The notes under the pieces: model-generated
What the model was told of the DNA's origin: nothing
Seen by the model: the letters and a program-made list of their open reading frames with translations, nothing else
The model's database searches: none
In this document: positions 7,094-16,408 of the stretch, in pieces
Layout: each line of letters starts with the position of its first letter
Numbering within the stretch: position 1 is the first letter of the stretch
Source: Saprospiraceae bacterium
GTDB taxonomy: Bacteria; Bacteroidota; Bacteroidia; Chitinophagales; Saprospiraceae
Direction of reading: 5' to 3'
Assembly: GCA_020627785.1 (NCBI GenBank)
Contig: JAHDGF010000007.1
Location: forward strand, 1-64,000
DNA: 64,000 bases
Made by a program: the position numbers and the translations under genes

Positions 7094-10000
7094 ATGCAAA
7101 CTTACTTTTTGAAATTTGTGTTCATAATATTTTTATTCTTTGCGGCTTATTCAGCAAAAGCACAATTGCCAATAGATGCACAGCTTTATGATAAAATAGA
7201 ATATACATTATCTGCACTTGATAAATCGGAAATTACAAGCCAAACATTTTTTGATCAATCCATGGGATTCCAGGATTGGAATAAATTAAATGGAACAATA
7301 AGTAGTTCAAGTAATACGCTGAAGGCGAGTAGTTATGAATGGCTCAGGATTCAATTAGAATCTAGCTTTATAAATGGTTACGATCCTCTACCTCCATCCT
7401 CAAGTTATATGGAATTCTATTCTCCAAATTACAATAATCCAACAGTGCCACTGTCGATCATTCATTGGGAATATCAAAAATTTATTGATGATCCAGTGGG
7501 CGATGGACTTATCACAATTGATTATCAAGAGGAAAAATTTTATGACGTTCCTGATAGAACTGAAAGTCCTTATGAAGACTGCACCTTAGTTGCCATTTGT
7601 CCAGTAACTAATAAATCGTTGGTAGGACTATCTCAAACCTTTATGCTTTATGAAGATCTTTTGCTAACCAATCAAAATCAAGCAGTAAGTATTAAAGTTG
7701 ATTTTGGAGACGGTCAAGGGTTTGTTCAAATATTTGAAGACATTGAAACGGTGGTTCAATATTCAAGCCCAGGCTCAAAAACTTTGACCTTGGAATATGA
7801 TATGGGAAACTCAGAAGTTTTTTATGCTCAATGTTCGATAACCATAGAAGCAACTCCTCCTGCGAACCTTCAGACAAATGTAACAAGACAGGGGACTGAT
7901 TGTGGTCCAGGATATACAGTAGATGCGAACGGCGCCGATGAAAATAGAACGGATATTTCTCCTGGCATTATCGTCAACATCGCTTATAATTGCTTTGACG
8001 CGAATGGTGATGGTAAAATGCTAAAACCATTTATTATCATTGAAGGGTTTGATCCACCTTCCCTTGGCAAGCCTAACACTTATCCAGCCATGTATTCAAG
8101 ATTGGACTTGTTGCGCGCTAATCCCCTTTTTAATGCTGCCAATGGAAATCCAGTAGTACTTCCTAATAATAGGTCATTGAGAGAAGAATTATATTGCCAA
8201 GGTTATGACATCGTTTATATCGATTTTGACGACTTTGGGGCTGGTGACCTCTTACAAAATGCCAATAGAGTTCAACAAGTAATCGAATGGGTTAACATGA
8301 GAAAAGAAGAAGACGGAAGTGAAGAGGAAAATGTGCTACTTGGTACTAGTATGGGCGGTGTAATAGGCTATAGAGTTTTACAGCAAATGGAGCAAGCAGG
8401 TATTCCAGCAGAAGCTAAATATCTTATAACTTTTGACTCTCCGCTTCGTGGAGCTAATATTCCAATTGGTTTACAACATCTTGCGTCAACTTTTGCAGAT
8501 ACTAGGGTTTCAAATAGCACGACCATAGGCGATAAAGCTCAATTGCTGCAAGCATCAAGAGCAGCTTTAGAAAGTCCTGCAGCAAAGCAATTGCTTGTAA
8601 GAAATGTTTTTCATTCGAAAAATCAGAATGGTCAAACAGAATCAGATGTTTTTTATGCCACTCTTCATAGTTTGCCACCGCCTAGCTCAGCGGAGTTAGT
8701 ATATATAAGCAGTGGCTCTGGAATTGGAGCACCTCAATTACTTGGACCCGGTGGGCAATTTCTAAAGTTTGATATGTTTTGCTCTAATAATTGGGGAACC
8801 TTTTCAATTGATTATGTTGAGGTTTATTTTGAATCTAGTACTGGCAACTTCCCGGTTTATAAACAAGCATTTACGAAACGACTGTTGGGACATTTCATCA
8901 TCGAATTCGAATCATTTGAATATGGTATAAATCCAGCAACAGAGTATTCTTCTGCCCCAGGAGGTAGCAGTGATTTTGGAACCAGTATGGCCTTTGGTTC
9001 TGGAGCGGTAACAGTGGATGATTGCGATGCATTGAACGTCATAAATTTTCCAACCAATGGAAATTTTTGCTTCGTGCCGACCTATAGTGGTCTGAATGTT
9101 CCTGGCGTGACCAATCCAATGACCTTTGTTGCAGGTGCTTGTCCCTCACCAGCAATAGGTTGTTCTTTTTCAACAGATAATTCCGTCTGGTCTCATATTT
9201 CTGGAATTCAAGAACATAATCAATTCCATGTTTCATTAAATACTAGAACAACAAATTTTTTAATAGGTTATGTAAAGACCGGAAGCGATGGATGCGAGAT
9301 CAATCCAATAGAAGATGACATTTACAACTACGGTGAATCGGATGAACAGCCTATTATTAATCCAACGGCATTTGGCTATTATAAGACAGACAATGTTATC
9401 GATTTTGATTTAGAGATAAAACCTACTGGGAAACTTTGGGTTAACAGAAATGGAAGAGTAGATTTTGTATCAAATACCAATAATCAACAAAATCAAACCT
9501 CGGAACACTTTGAATTGTTTATCCAGAGCAATGATTGTGATGGATCAGAAACACTTGTTTCGGTTGAAAGTCAAGCCGATTTCCATATAGGACATTGGGA
9601 TGATCTTATCAATGTCACTAACAATGCAGATGTTTATGTGAAAGAGAATGCCACCATCGAAATCGAAAAAGATGGAGAGCTATACATCGAAAAATTTTCA
9701 AATTTAATCATTGATGGGGGAACGGTCATTGTAAGAAATGGAGGGTTATTAAAAGCTGGATGGCATGGAAAAATATTTGTAAGAAATGGTGGAGAACTTA
9801 TCATTGAGGATAATGGACGATTACGACTCACGGATAATGCTCAATTAATTGTTGAAGAACATGGGAAATTCACCTTTCTAAATAAGGCCAAATTTCAATT
9901 ATGGAATTCTCAAGTTGATGCCGATAATCCCATTAGATGTAATATTTGGATCAAAGAGAGAGGAAGCTTCAATTATGGTGGCCTTCCAAGGATTACTGGA

Positions 10001-11656
10001 TTAGGATACATACAATTTGATAAGTGGTCAGAAATAACAGCAGAACACAATGTCTCTGAAATTAAATTCGTTGGCCAAGGGAAAGAACATTTATTATTTC
10101 AGTTGAACGAAGGAGCTTCTTTAGTTTTGCCAGATGTTGATTTCAAATTACAAGGTGTTAGAGTTGAATATGAACAAGCGGCCGCAATAACTTTGGATGG
10201 AGATAGAAAACTGACACTTTTTACTTCCTATCTTTTGGGAAGAACAGATGTTGCAAACTTTGGGTTTATAGGACCTAAAAATAATAGTGTACATATTATT
10301 GATACAGATTTTGAAAACCTTGCAACAGGTCTATTAACCTATGAAATCGAAAGAGGAACCAGCTATCAAATTTCTGGTTCAAATTTCTTGAATAACAGGA
10401 CTGGTGTCTGGTCGATTGATGATGAAGCCTGCACCTTTACGGCTTGCCAATTTATTGGTGGCAAAAGAGGATTACTTTTAGAAGGAACGGGTGTCGCAAG
10501 ATTTAATGCCAATTGTATCATTTCAGGTTATCATGGTGATATTGATGAAGTATACAATGCAGAAGGAGGAATCGTAGCATTACTAAGTAATGAGAGAGCG
10601 ACTAGCATTAATCTTGATAATAGTGATGTAATGGGTAATGGCATCGGAATATTTTCGCCTCAAGGTCACAAATGCAGCGTAGGACTTTTTAATGATTCCA
10701 AAGTAGATGAAAATTTTTATGGAATCAGTATGCCAGGAACAATCGATGGGCCTGACTCTTCCGGGAAAGTATCTGCGGTAGTGACTGTTGATTGTTCAAG
10801 TATTTCTAAAAACAAAATTGCTGGCGTTCATGGATCAGGGATTCACTTAATCATCGATGCCTCTCAGCCTCACATTGGATCAAACACTTTTGAAAGGTCA
10901 GATGTTGGTAACGGTAAATTATTTGATTTATGGAACACTGATGTTTCATATTGTATGACTGGAATCGCGGCGCATAATAATTATTGGGGGCCGAATGATT
11001 ATTGCCCGGTTTCTCCGACAGATTATATTATCAAAGGATCTAATTTGTGTAATATATCATTGATCACTGAGTGCCCAGAAGAAATTTCTTGTGAGTATGG
11101 AGGAACACTGCCACCGTGTAACGATCCAGTAGATGGGGAAGGACGTTCTTGCCCTTGCGACTTGCCTCCTACTTTTCCTGCTTTCGCAAATATGAATGAA
11201 CAATGGAACGCAGGTGTAGCTGCTTATAGAAATGGAAATATGGATAAAATGGAACAATTATTTAGTCCTTTAGCTTCTGTTAGTAATGCTGATCGAGAAA
11301 TTGGTAATGGATTCTGTATAGCCTTGGTTGATCATGCAAGAGCCTTGGCTCCATTTACGATAGCACCGGATACAAATAATTCAATTAGCGAATCATCCAA
11401 ATCAACATCTAGATCAATTGACATGGATTCTAACTTTAAGCTATTTCCAAATCCATTTACAGAAAAATTAAACTTGATTATGGCGGGTGAAAATTTAGTA
11501 AAAATTTATGCCTTAGATGGAAAAATCATTTATCAAAATACTTCTGATAGCTCGCTTAGCATCGATACAAAGAACTGGCCTTCAGGCACCTACCTTGTGA
11601 AAATTTTAAACCATCAAACACAAGAAATCATTGACCATAAAATTATCAAAATTTAA
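7094..11656 (+). CDS. Secreted lipase-like alpha/beta-hydrolase fused to a beta-helix region, T9SS type A tail
   Basis: 1520 residues with a signal peptide cleaved near YSAKAQ. Residues ~310-480 look like an alpha/beta-hydrolase: KPFIIIEGFDPPS, a YDIVYIDFDDFGAGD strand, the nucleophile elbow GTSMGG with Ser419, and TFDSPLRGAN after it. Residues ~750-1330 are a long run of short hydrophobic/Asn/Gly repeats (for example VIVRNGGLL, IFVRNGGELIIEDNGRL) typical of right-handed beta-helices. An ELFSPLAS-type helical patch and a T9SS type A tail (FKLFPNPFTEKLNL to the end) close the protein. Carboxyl-ester hydrolase activity is an inference from the motif, and I could not place the catalytic Asp and His. 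The family of the N-terminal ~300 residues is not recognised. Confidence 0.82.
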   Translation: MQTYFLKFVFIIFLFFAAYSAKAQLPIDAQLYDKIEYTLSALDKSEITSQTFFDQSMGFQDWNKLNGTISSSSNTLKASSYEWLRIQLESSFINGYDPLPPSSSYMEFYSPNYNNPTVPLSIIHWEYQKFIDDPVGDGLITIDYQEEKFYDVPDRTESPYEDCTLVAICPVTNKSLVGLSQTFMLYEDLLLTNQNQAVSIKVDFGDGQGFVQIFEDIETVVQYSSPGSKTLTLEYDMGNSEVFYAQCSITIEATPPANLQTNVTRQGTDCGPGYTVDANGADENRTDISPGIIVNIAYNCFDANGDGKMLKPFIIIEGFDPPSLGKPNTYPAMYSRLDLLRANPLFNAANGNPVVLPNNRSLREELYCQGYDIVYIDFDDFGAGDLLQNANRVQQVIEWVNMRKEEDGSEEENVLLGTSMGGVIGYRVLQQMEQAGIPAEAKYLITFDSPLRGANIPIGLQHLASTFADTRVSNSTTIGDKAQLLQASRAALESPAAKQLLVRNVFHSKNQNGQTESDVFYATLHSLPPPSSAELVYISSGSGIGAPQLLGPGGQFLKFDMFCSNNWGTFSIDYVEVYFESSTGNFPVYKQAFTKRLLGHFIIEFESFEYGINPATEYSSAPGGSSDFGTSMAFGSGAVTVDDCDALNVINFPTNGNFCFVPTYSGLNVPGVTNPMTFVAGACPSPAIGCSFSTDNSVWSHISGIQEHNQFHVSLNTRTTNFLIGYVKTGSDGCEINPIEDDIYNYGESDEQPIINPTAFGYYKTDNVIDFDLEIKPTGKLWVNRNGRVDFVSNTNNQQNQTSEHFELFIQSNDCDGSETLVSVESQADFHIGHWDDLINVTNNADVYVKENATIEIEKDGELYIEKFSNLIIDGGTVIVRNGGLLKAGWHGKIFVRNGGELIIEDNGRLRLTDNAQLIVEEHGKFTFLNKAKFQLWNSQVDADNPIRCNIWIKERGSFNYGGLPRITGLGYIQFDKWSEITAEHNVSEIKFVGQGKEHLLFQLNEGASLVLPDVDFKLQGVRVEYEQAAAITLDGDRKLTLFTSYLLGRTDVANFGFIGPKNNSVHIIDTDFENLATGLLTYEIERGTSYQISGSNFLNNRTGVWSIDDEACTFTACQFIGGKRGLLLEGTGVARFNANCIISGYHGDIDEVYNAEGGIVALLSNERATSINLDNSDVMGNGIGIFSPQGHKCSVGLFNDSKVDENFYGISMPGTIDGPDSSGKVSAVVTVDCSSISKNKIAGVHGSGIHLIIDASQPHIGSNTFERSDVGNGKLFDLWNTDVSYCMTGIAAHNNYWGPNDYCPVSPTDYIIKGSNLCNISLITECPEEISCEYGGTLPPCNDPVDGEGRSCPCDLPPTFPAFANMNEQWNAGVAAYRNGNMDKMEQLFSPLASVSNADREIGNGFCIALVDHARALAPFTIAPDTNNSISESSKSTSRSIDMDSNFKLFPNPFTEKLNLIMAGENLVKIYALDGKIIYQNTSDSSLSIDTKNWPSGTYLVKILNHQTQEIIDHKIIKI

Positions 11657-11677
11657 TCATCACTAATTTATTTTTTG

Positions 11678-11713
11678 CCGCCATCCATTACTATGGGTGG
11701 CGGAATTTTTTTT
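11678..11713 (+). terminator. Terminator after the lipase-fusion gene
   Basis: CCGCCATCC (11678-11686) pairs with GGGTGGCGG (11695-11703), with one G-U pair, and is followed by AA and eight T. A diverged copy lies at 14135-14168 because the segment was duplicated. Confidence 0.85.
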
Positions 11714-11719
11714 CAAGAA

Positions 11720-11753
11720 TGTCACAATTATTAAAAAATTATTTCTTGTACTA
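11720..11753 (+). promoter_or_regulatory. Candidate sigma-regulon promoter, duplicated gene 1
   Basis: TGTCACAA (11720-11727), 17 bp, then CTTGTACTA (11745-11753). It ends 11 bp before the ATG, so the leader would be very short. The interval between the two blocks has diverged from the copy at 14177, while both blocks are unchanged. Confidence 0.5.
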
Positions 11754-11764
11754 GAAAATAAATA

Positions 11765-13897
11765 ATGATGAAAAATAATTTTACAATAATCTTAGCCATC
11801 TTTTTTGGCTTTTCAATAATGCTTACTCCTAAGCTTAGTTTAGCACAAGATGAAACTGGTTTTTTATGGTGTAAAGAAAATACATCGGCGGACATAGTGA
11901 TAGGTAAGGGCACAGCTTTCACACATTCATCACAGGTTCAATTTTTTAATGTCACTAATGTGCAAATAATAGGTAATTTTATAATTGACAACAATTTCAT
12001 TTTTGAAAATAAAAATGTGAGCATCAATAACGATGTTAGCATCATTGTCCAAAATGAAGGAAATCTAACATTGAGAAATTCCAACCTTTTTGCTTGTGAC
12101 CTATTGTGGAATGGAATTTTCTTAAGAGGCCAAACCAGTATTCAATCTTTTGATTCTAAAATTGAAGATGCAAAAACCGCGATTTTTTCCAAGAGTTCGA
12201 CGACCTTAAATCTCAATAATACAACCTTCAATAAAAATGTGATTGGGATTCAACTTGAGAAAGATTTTCTAGGAAGTCCTCAAATAAATACTTTTATCAA
12301 AAACAGTTTTACTTGTACGAGTCCCATCAATGGAACCTCTGATCAATTTACAGAGGCAGGAATACTGCTAAGAAAAGTCAACATAAACCTAAATCTAAAT
12401 ACCATTAGCCCTATTAATAATTCTATTTTTCAAGGGATTCAGAATGGAATTGTTGTTGAAGGCATTAATTCAAAACTTGTAGCCAATGGTCTCGAATTCC
12501 TAGATATTGAAGTCAATGGAATTGACATGTCAGGCAAAGAATTAAAGATAGAAAATTCGAAATTTGAAAATTGTGGAAGTAATGGTTTGTTGATGGAAAA
12601 TGTATATAAGCTAGATGTCCAGCAATCGGAGTTTGTTATCAATGAAGCAGTAAAAGGTATGAGACCAAGATCAGGAATCAGAACAAATGGATTTTTAGAC
12701 AATGCGATCTTGATTATTAAAGACAATACTCAAAATTATAATTTGATTGAGACAAGTTCTTCATCCAAGATTTACGGTATGCGGCTTATCGGAAATAGTA
12801 ATACCTCTAATGCCAATATTCTTTTTGAAGGAAACACTTCCAACCTTTATGATAAAAATTCTTCTGCTTGCATATTTTTGGATGGAGTTTTCCCAGCAAC
12901 CAGTAGTGTTGACATAAGGGTAAACAATTTCTATTGTTCCTCTTCCAGTTTCTTCTCGCCATCTGAGAATTACGCCATGGGAATTTATAGCTCAGGTGAT
13001 CGAGAAAATATGAACCTCCAAGCCAACTTCTTCGACAATTATAATGGAATCGATGACAAACTTCTCGGCATTTATCTTGAAAATTCGGGGGGAACAAACA
13101 ATTTAATTTCAGAAAATGATGCATTTGGATTCAATGGAGTATTTATGAAATTACAAGGATTTAGAAATTCCATCATTTGTTCAAATACACCTTTGTCAAG
13201 TATTTTTGGAGCGGTTTATCCTAGTACTGGTTTTGAATTTTCAGGGGATAATTCAGGAACACAATTTACAAGAAATATTATGTACGGTATGGGCTTTGCT
13301 GTTAAGCTAAATTCCGATGCAATCATTGGCCCCCAGATACATCAAGGGAATTTGTGGACTTCGTTTGGATTATTTGATGCTTCTCCACGTGGAATCCTAT
13401 GTGACAATTGCGATGTTGAAGAGAATAGGTTTGAAGTTCATACGGATCAATCCACCGCTGGGGTATATGAATATACTTATTACAGTCCTTACTTCCCACT
13501 TCGCACTTTCCCAGATGATATCATGATCAAAACAGATGGCGCACCTCCTACTTCTGGCTGTATCCAATTGTTTGCAAATCAAGAACCACCGGTTGAAGAA
13601 TTAATAGGTTCTTCAAATGATGAAAACCATAAGGCGATAAACCCGATCAATACCTTAATTCCCTCCGATCAAGTATTTAAAGTCTATCCCAATCCAACAG
13701 ATCATCAATTTACAATTGATGTGTTAGGTGAAGGAGTAAGTCAAATTTTTATCACAGATATTTCAGGGAAAGAATTGATCTCTCAAAAAGTGATAAATGT
13801 CAATTCATTTAATTTTGAATTAGAGCCTGGACTCTATTACGTTAGAGTAAGAATGAAGAGTGGGGAAATGGTCACCAAAAAACTCCAAGTCTTTTGA
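11765..13897 (+). CDS. Secreted beta-helix-like surface protein, T9SS type A tail (paralogue 1)
   Basis: 710 residues; the start is ATG ATG, and either Met works. Signal peptide to about KLSLAQ. The body is built of repeated short beta motifs (NVQIIGNFIIDNN, NVSINNDVSIIVQ, GIQNGIVVEGINS), the pattern of a right-handed parallel beta-helix, with several Cys in the C-terminal half. No catalytic motif is recognised. A T9SS type A domain starts at FKVYPNPTDHQF and ends in a basic MVTKKLQVF. It is the left member of a tandem pair with the gene at 14221; the first ~280 and last ~110 residues are nearly identical and the ~300-520 region is more diverged. An adhesin or polysaccharide-binding role is possible but unproven. 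Confidence 0.85.
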   Translation: MMKNNFTIILAIFFGFSIMLTPKLSLAQDETGFLWCKENTSADIVIGKGTAFTHSSQVQFFNVTNVQIIGNFIIDNNFIFENKNVSINNDVSIIVQNEGNLTLRNSNLFACDLLWNGIFLRGQTSIQSFDSKIEDAKTAIFSKSSTTLNLNNTTFNKNVIGIQLEKDFLGSPQINTFIKNSFTCTSPINGTSDQFTEAGILLRKVNINLNLNTISPINNSIFQGIQNGIVVEGINSKLVANGLEFLDIEVNGIDMSGKELKIENSKFENCGSNGLLMENVYKLDVQQSEFVINEAVKGMRPRSGIRTNGFLDNAILIIKDNTQNYNLIETSSSSKIYGMRLIGNSNTSNANILFEGNTSNLYDKNSSACIFLDGVFPATSSVDIRVNNFYCSSSSFFSPSENYAMGIYSSGDRENMNLQANFFDNYNGIDDKLLGIYLENSGGTNNLISENDAFGFNGVFMKLQGFRNSIICSNTPLSSIFGAVYPSTGFEFSGDNSGTQFTRNIMYGMGFAVKLNSDAIIGPQIHQGNLWTSFGLFDASPRGILCDNCDVEENRFEVHTDQSTAGVYEYTYYSPYFPLRTFPDDIMIKTDGAPPTSGCIQLFANQEPPVEELIGSSNDENHKAINPINTLIPSDQVFKVYPNPTDHQFTIDVLGEGVSQIFITDISGKELISQKVINVNSFNFELEPGLYYVRVRMKSGEMVTKKLQVF

Positions 13898-14134
13898 TTG
13901 ATTGGAACTTAAGACCTTATTATATTTTGGTAGGTATTTTCACTGAATGAGATTTCTTAATAAAAAATTTCAAAAGATAAATGATGACAATTCTCGTAGA
14001 TATAAATAAAGGGCAGGCTAGATGTTAATTCATTCATTGTGATTTTCTTGGTGTCTTGTTTCATATTGAGTTTAGAATTTTAGAAACGTCGCAAACTGCA
14101 TATCAAAATTTAATCATCACTGATTTATTTTTTA

Positions 14135-14168
14135 CCGCCAACCAGTACTTTGGATGGCGGTTTTTTTT
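14135..14168 (+). terminator. Duplicated terminator between the paralogues
   Basis: CCGCCAACCA (14135-14144) pairs with TGGATGGCGG (14151-14160) with one mismatch, followed by eight T. It is the copy of the terminator at 11678 and now separates the two paralogues. The rest of 13898-14220 holds ~65 bp of conserved downstream sequence and a spacer with no feature I can name. Confidence 0.75.
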
Positions 14169-14176
14169 CTCAAGAA

Positions 14177-14209
14177 TGTCACAAATTTTAAAAATTAATT
14201 CTTGTACTA
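14177..14209 (+). promoter_or_regulatory. Candidate sigma-regulon promoter, duplicated gene 2
   Basis: TGTCACAA (14177-14184), 16 bp, then CTTGTACTA (14201-14209). Same as unit 1 except that the spacer is one base shorter and has several substitutions. Confidence 0.5.
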
Positions 14210-14220
14210 TAAAATAAATA

Positions 14221-16359
14221 ATGATGAAAAATAATTTTACAACAATCTTAGCCATCTTTTTAGGCTTTTCAATGATGCTTGCTCCCAAGCTTAGTTTAGC
14301 GCAAGACGAAACAGGTTTTTTATGGTGTGCAGAAAACGCAACTGCAGATATAGTGATAGGCAAAGGCACTGGCCTCACGCATTCATCGCAGGTACAATTT
14401 TTCAATGTCACCAATGTGCAAATAATTGGTAATTTTATAATTGACAACAATTTCATTTTTGAAAATAAAAATGTGAGCATCAATAACGATGTTAGCATCA
14501 TTGTCCAAAATGAAGGAAATCTAACATTGAGAAATTCCAACCTTTTTGCTTGTGACCTATTGTGGAATGGAATTTTCTTAAGAGGCCAAACCAGTATCCA
14601 ATCTTTTGATTCCAAAATTGAAGATGCTAAAACTGCGATTTTTTCCAAGAGTTCAACGACCTTAAATCTTAGTAATACAACCTTCAATAAAAATGTGATT
14701 GGGATTCAACTTGAGAGAGATCTTTTTGGAAGCCCTCAAATAGATGTATTTATAAAAAATAGTTTTACTTGCACAGGCCCCATCAATGGAACCTATGATC
14801 AATTTACAGAAGCAGGAATACTGCTAAGAAAAGCCAACATCAACCTTAATCTAAATACCACTAGTCCTTTTGATAATTCTATATTTCAAGGGATTCAAAA
14901 TGGAATTGTTGTTGAAGGCATTAATTCAAAACTTGTTGCCAATGGAATCGAATTCGAAGATATTGAAGTCAATGGAATTGATATGTCAGGCAAAGAATTA
15001 ACGATAGTAAATTCGAAATTTGAAAATTGTGGGAGAAATGGATTGTTGATGGAAAATGTATTTAATCTAGATGTACAGCAATCTGAGTTTGTTATCAATA
15101 AAGCAGTAAAAGGTATGAGACCAAGATCAGGAATCAGAACAAATGGATTTTTAGATAATGCGACTATATTCATCAAGAATAATTACCAAAATTATAATTT
15201 AAATGAGTCAGCTTCTCAATGCCAGATTTATGGAATGAGGTTTACAGGAGATGGAAGTAGCACTAATGCGAGTATGCTTATTAGCGACAACATTTCCCTA
15301 CTTAAAGATAAAAATTCTTCTGCGTGTATTTTCTTAGAAGGAGAGTTCCCAATGAATAGCTCGATAGATTTGAGAGTAAATCAATTTAAATGTTCTTCTT
15401 ATATATTACACGAAACCCCATCAGTTAATTCTGCGATGGGAATATTTAGCTCAGGAGAAAGAGAAAATATGAATCTTCAAGCCAACGATTTTCAAGAATA
15501 TAATTCAACTGGTGAAAATCTTTTAGGAATTTTGCTTCAAGATTCGGAAGGTAGCAATAATTTTATTTCGGAGAATGAAACCTTAGGATTTAATGGTATT
15601 TTCATACAGCTGAATAATTTTAAAAATTCAGTCATTTGTTCAAATAAAGCAATCCAACCTATACTTAGTCGCAGAGGGATTGGGTTTGATTTTCTTGGAG
15701 ATAACTTAGGTACACAATTCACTCAAAATTCCATGCGTTGGGTAAAGATTGGAGTGAGACTAAGTGAGAATGCTATCATTGGTCCACAAATCCACCAAGG
15801 CAATACTTGGATTGCTAATTCTGTTTTTGATTTGTATACTGCCATTTTTTGTGATAATTGTGATGTAGACCAAAATAGGTTTGAAGTTCATACCGATCAA
15901 ACAGAAATTGCACCAGGACCATATAGCACAACCTTCAGTTATTATAGTCCGTATTATCCATTAGTTGTTATCCCACAGGATATCATGATCAAAACAGATG
16001 GCGCACCTCCTACTTCTGGCTGCATTCAATTGTTCGCAAATCAAGAACCACCGGTGGAAGAATTAACAGGTTCTTCAAATGATGAAAACCAAAAGGCGAT
16101 AAACCCGATCAATACCTTAATTCCCTCAGATCAAGTATTTAAAGTCTATCCCAATCCCACAGATCATCAATTCACAATTGATTTCTTAGGTGAAGGAGCA
16201 AGTCAAATTTTTATCACAGATATTTCAGGCAAAGAATTGATCTCTCAAAAAGTGATAAATGTCAATTCATTCAATTTTGAATTAGAGTCTGGACTTTATT
16301 GCGTTAGAGTAAGAATGAAGAGTGGGGAAATGGTCACTAAAAAACTTCAAGTCTTTTAA
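14221..16359 (+). CDS. Secreted beta-helix-like surface protein, T9SS type A tail (paralogue 2)
   Basis: 712 residues; tandem paralogue of the gene at 11765 with the same plan: signal peptide (KLSLAQ), beta-helix-like repeats, Cys-containing C-terminal half and T9SS type A tail from FKVYPNPTDHQF. The region around residues 300-520 differs most (for example GDGSSTNASMLISDNISL here). If the paralogues bind something, this variable part is the likely place of divergence (inference). It has its own copy of the upstream element and its own terminator before it. Long open frames on the opposite strand of both paralogues are shadows of the low-complexity coding sequence. Confidence 0.85.
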   Translation: MMKNNFTTILAIFLGFSMMLAPKLSLAQDETGFLWCAENATADIVIGKGTGLTHSSQVQFFNVTNVQIIGNFIIDNNFIFENKNVSINNDVSIIVQNEGNLTLRNSNLFACDLLWNGIFLRGQTSIQSFDSKIEDAKTAIFSKSSTTLNLSNTTFNKNVIGIQLERDLFGSPQIDVFIKNSFTCTGPINGTYDQFTEAGILLRKANINLNLNTTSPFDNSIFQGIQNGIVVEGINSKLVANGIEFEDIEVNGIDMSGKELTIVNSKFENCGRNGLLMENVFNLDVQQSEFVINKAVKGMRPRSGIRTNGFLDNATIFIKNNYQNYNLNESASQCQIYGMRFTGDGSSTNASMLISDNISLLKDKNSSACIFLEGEFPMNSSIDLRVNQFKCSSYILHETPSVNSAMGIFSSGERENMNLQANDFQEYNSTGENLLGILLQDSEGSNNFISENETLGFNGIFIQLNNFKNSVICSNKAIQPILSRRGIGFDFLGDNLGTQFTQNSMRWVKIGVRLSENAIIGPQIHQGNTWIANSVFDLYTAIFCDNCDVDQNRFEVHTDQTEIAPGPYSTTFSYYSPYYPLVVIPQDIMIKTDGAPPTSGCIQLFANQEPPVEELTGSSNDENQKAINPINTLIPSDQVFKVYPNPTDHQFTIDFLGEGASQIFITDISGKELISQKVINVNSFNFELESGLYCVRVRMKSGEMVTKKLQVF

Positions 16360-16408
16360 TTGATTGGAACTTAAGACCTTATTATATTTTGGTGGGAATT
16401 TTCAATGA

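Larger units (their letters stand above)
11644..13962 (+). repeat. Tandem gene duplication, unit 1
   Basis: Left copy of a ~2.3-kb direct duplication. It begins inside the last codons of the lipase-fusion gene (TATCAAAATTTAATCATCAC) and carries the terminator, the upstream element, the beta-helix gene and ~65 bp of downstream sequence. Similarity to unit 2 ends near GAATGAGAT at ~13960. The start codons are 2456 bp apart. A 170-bp stretch (11972-12141) is identical to 14428-14597, while flanking parts are clearly diverged. Confidence 0.88.

Noticed and set aside
14103-14687. 194-codon open frame on the minus strand under paralogue 2
   Set aside because: It runs antisense through the start of the T9SS gene, exists because of the biased codon use, and its protein shows no domain. 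The duplicated unit 1 has only a 63-codon equivalent.
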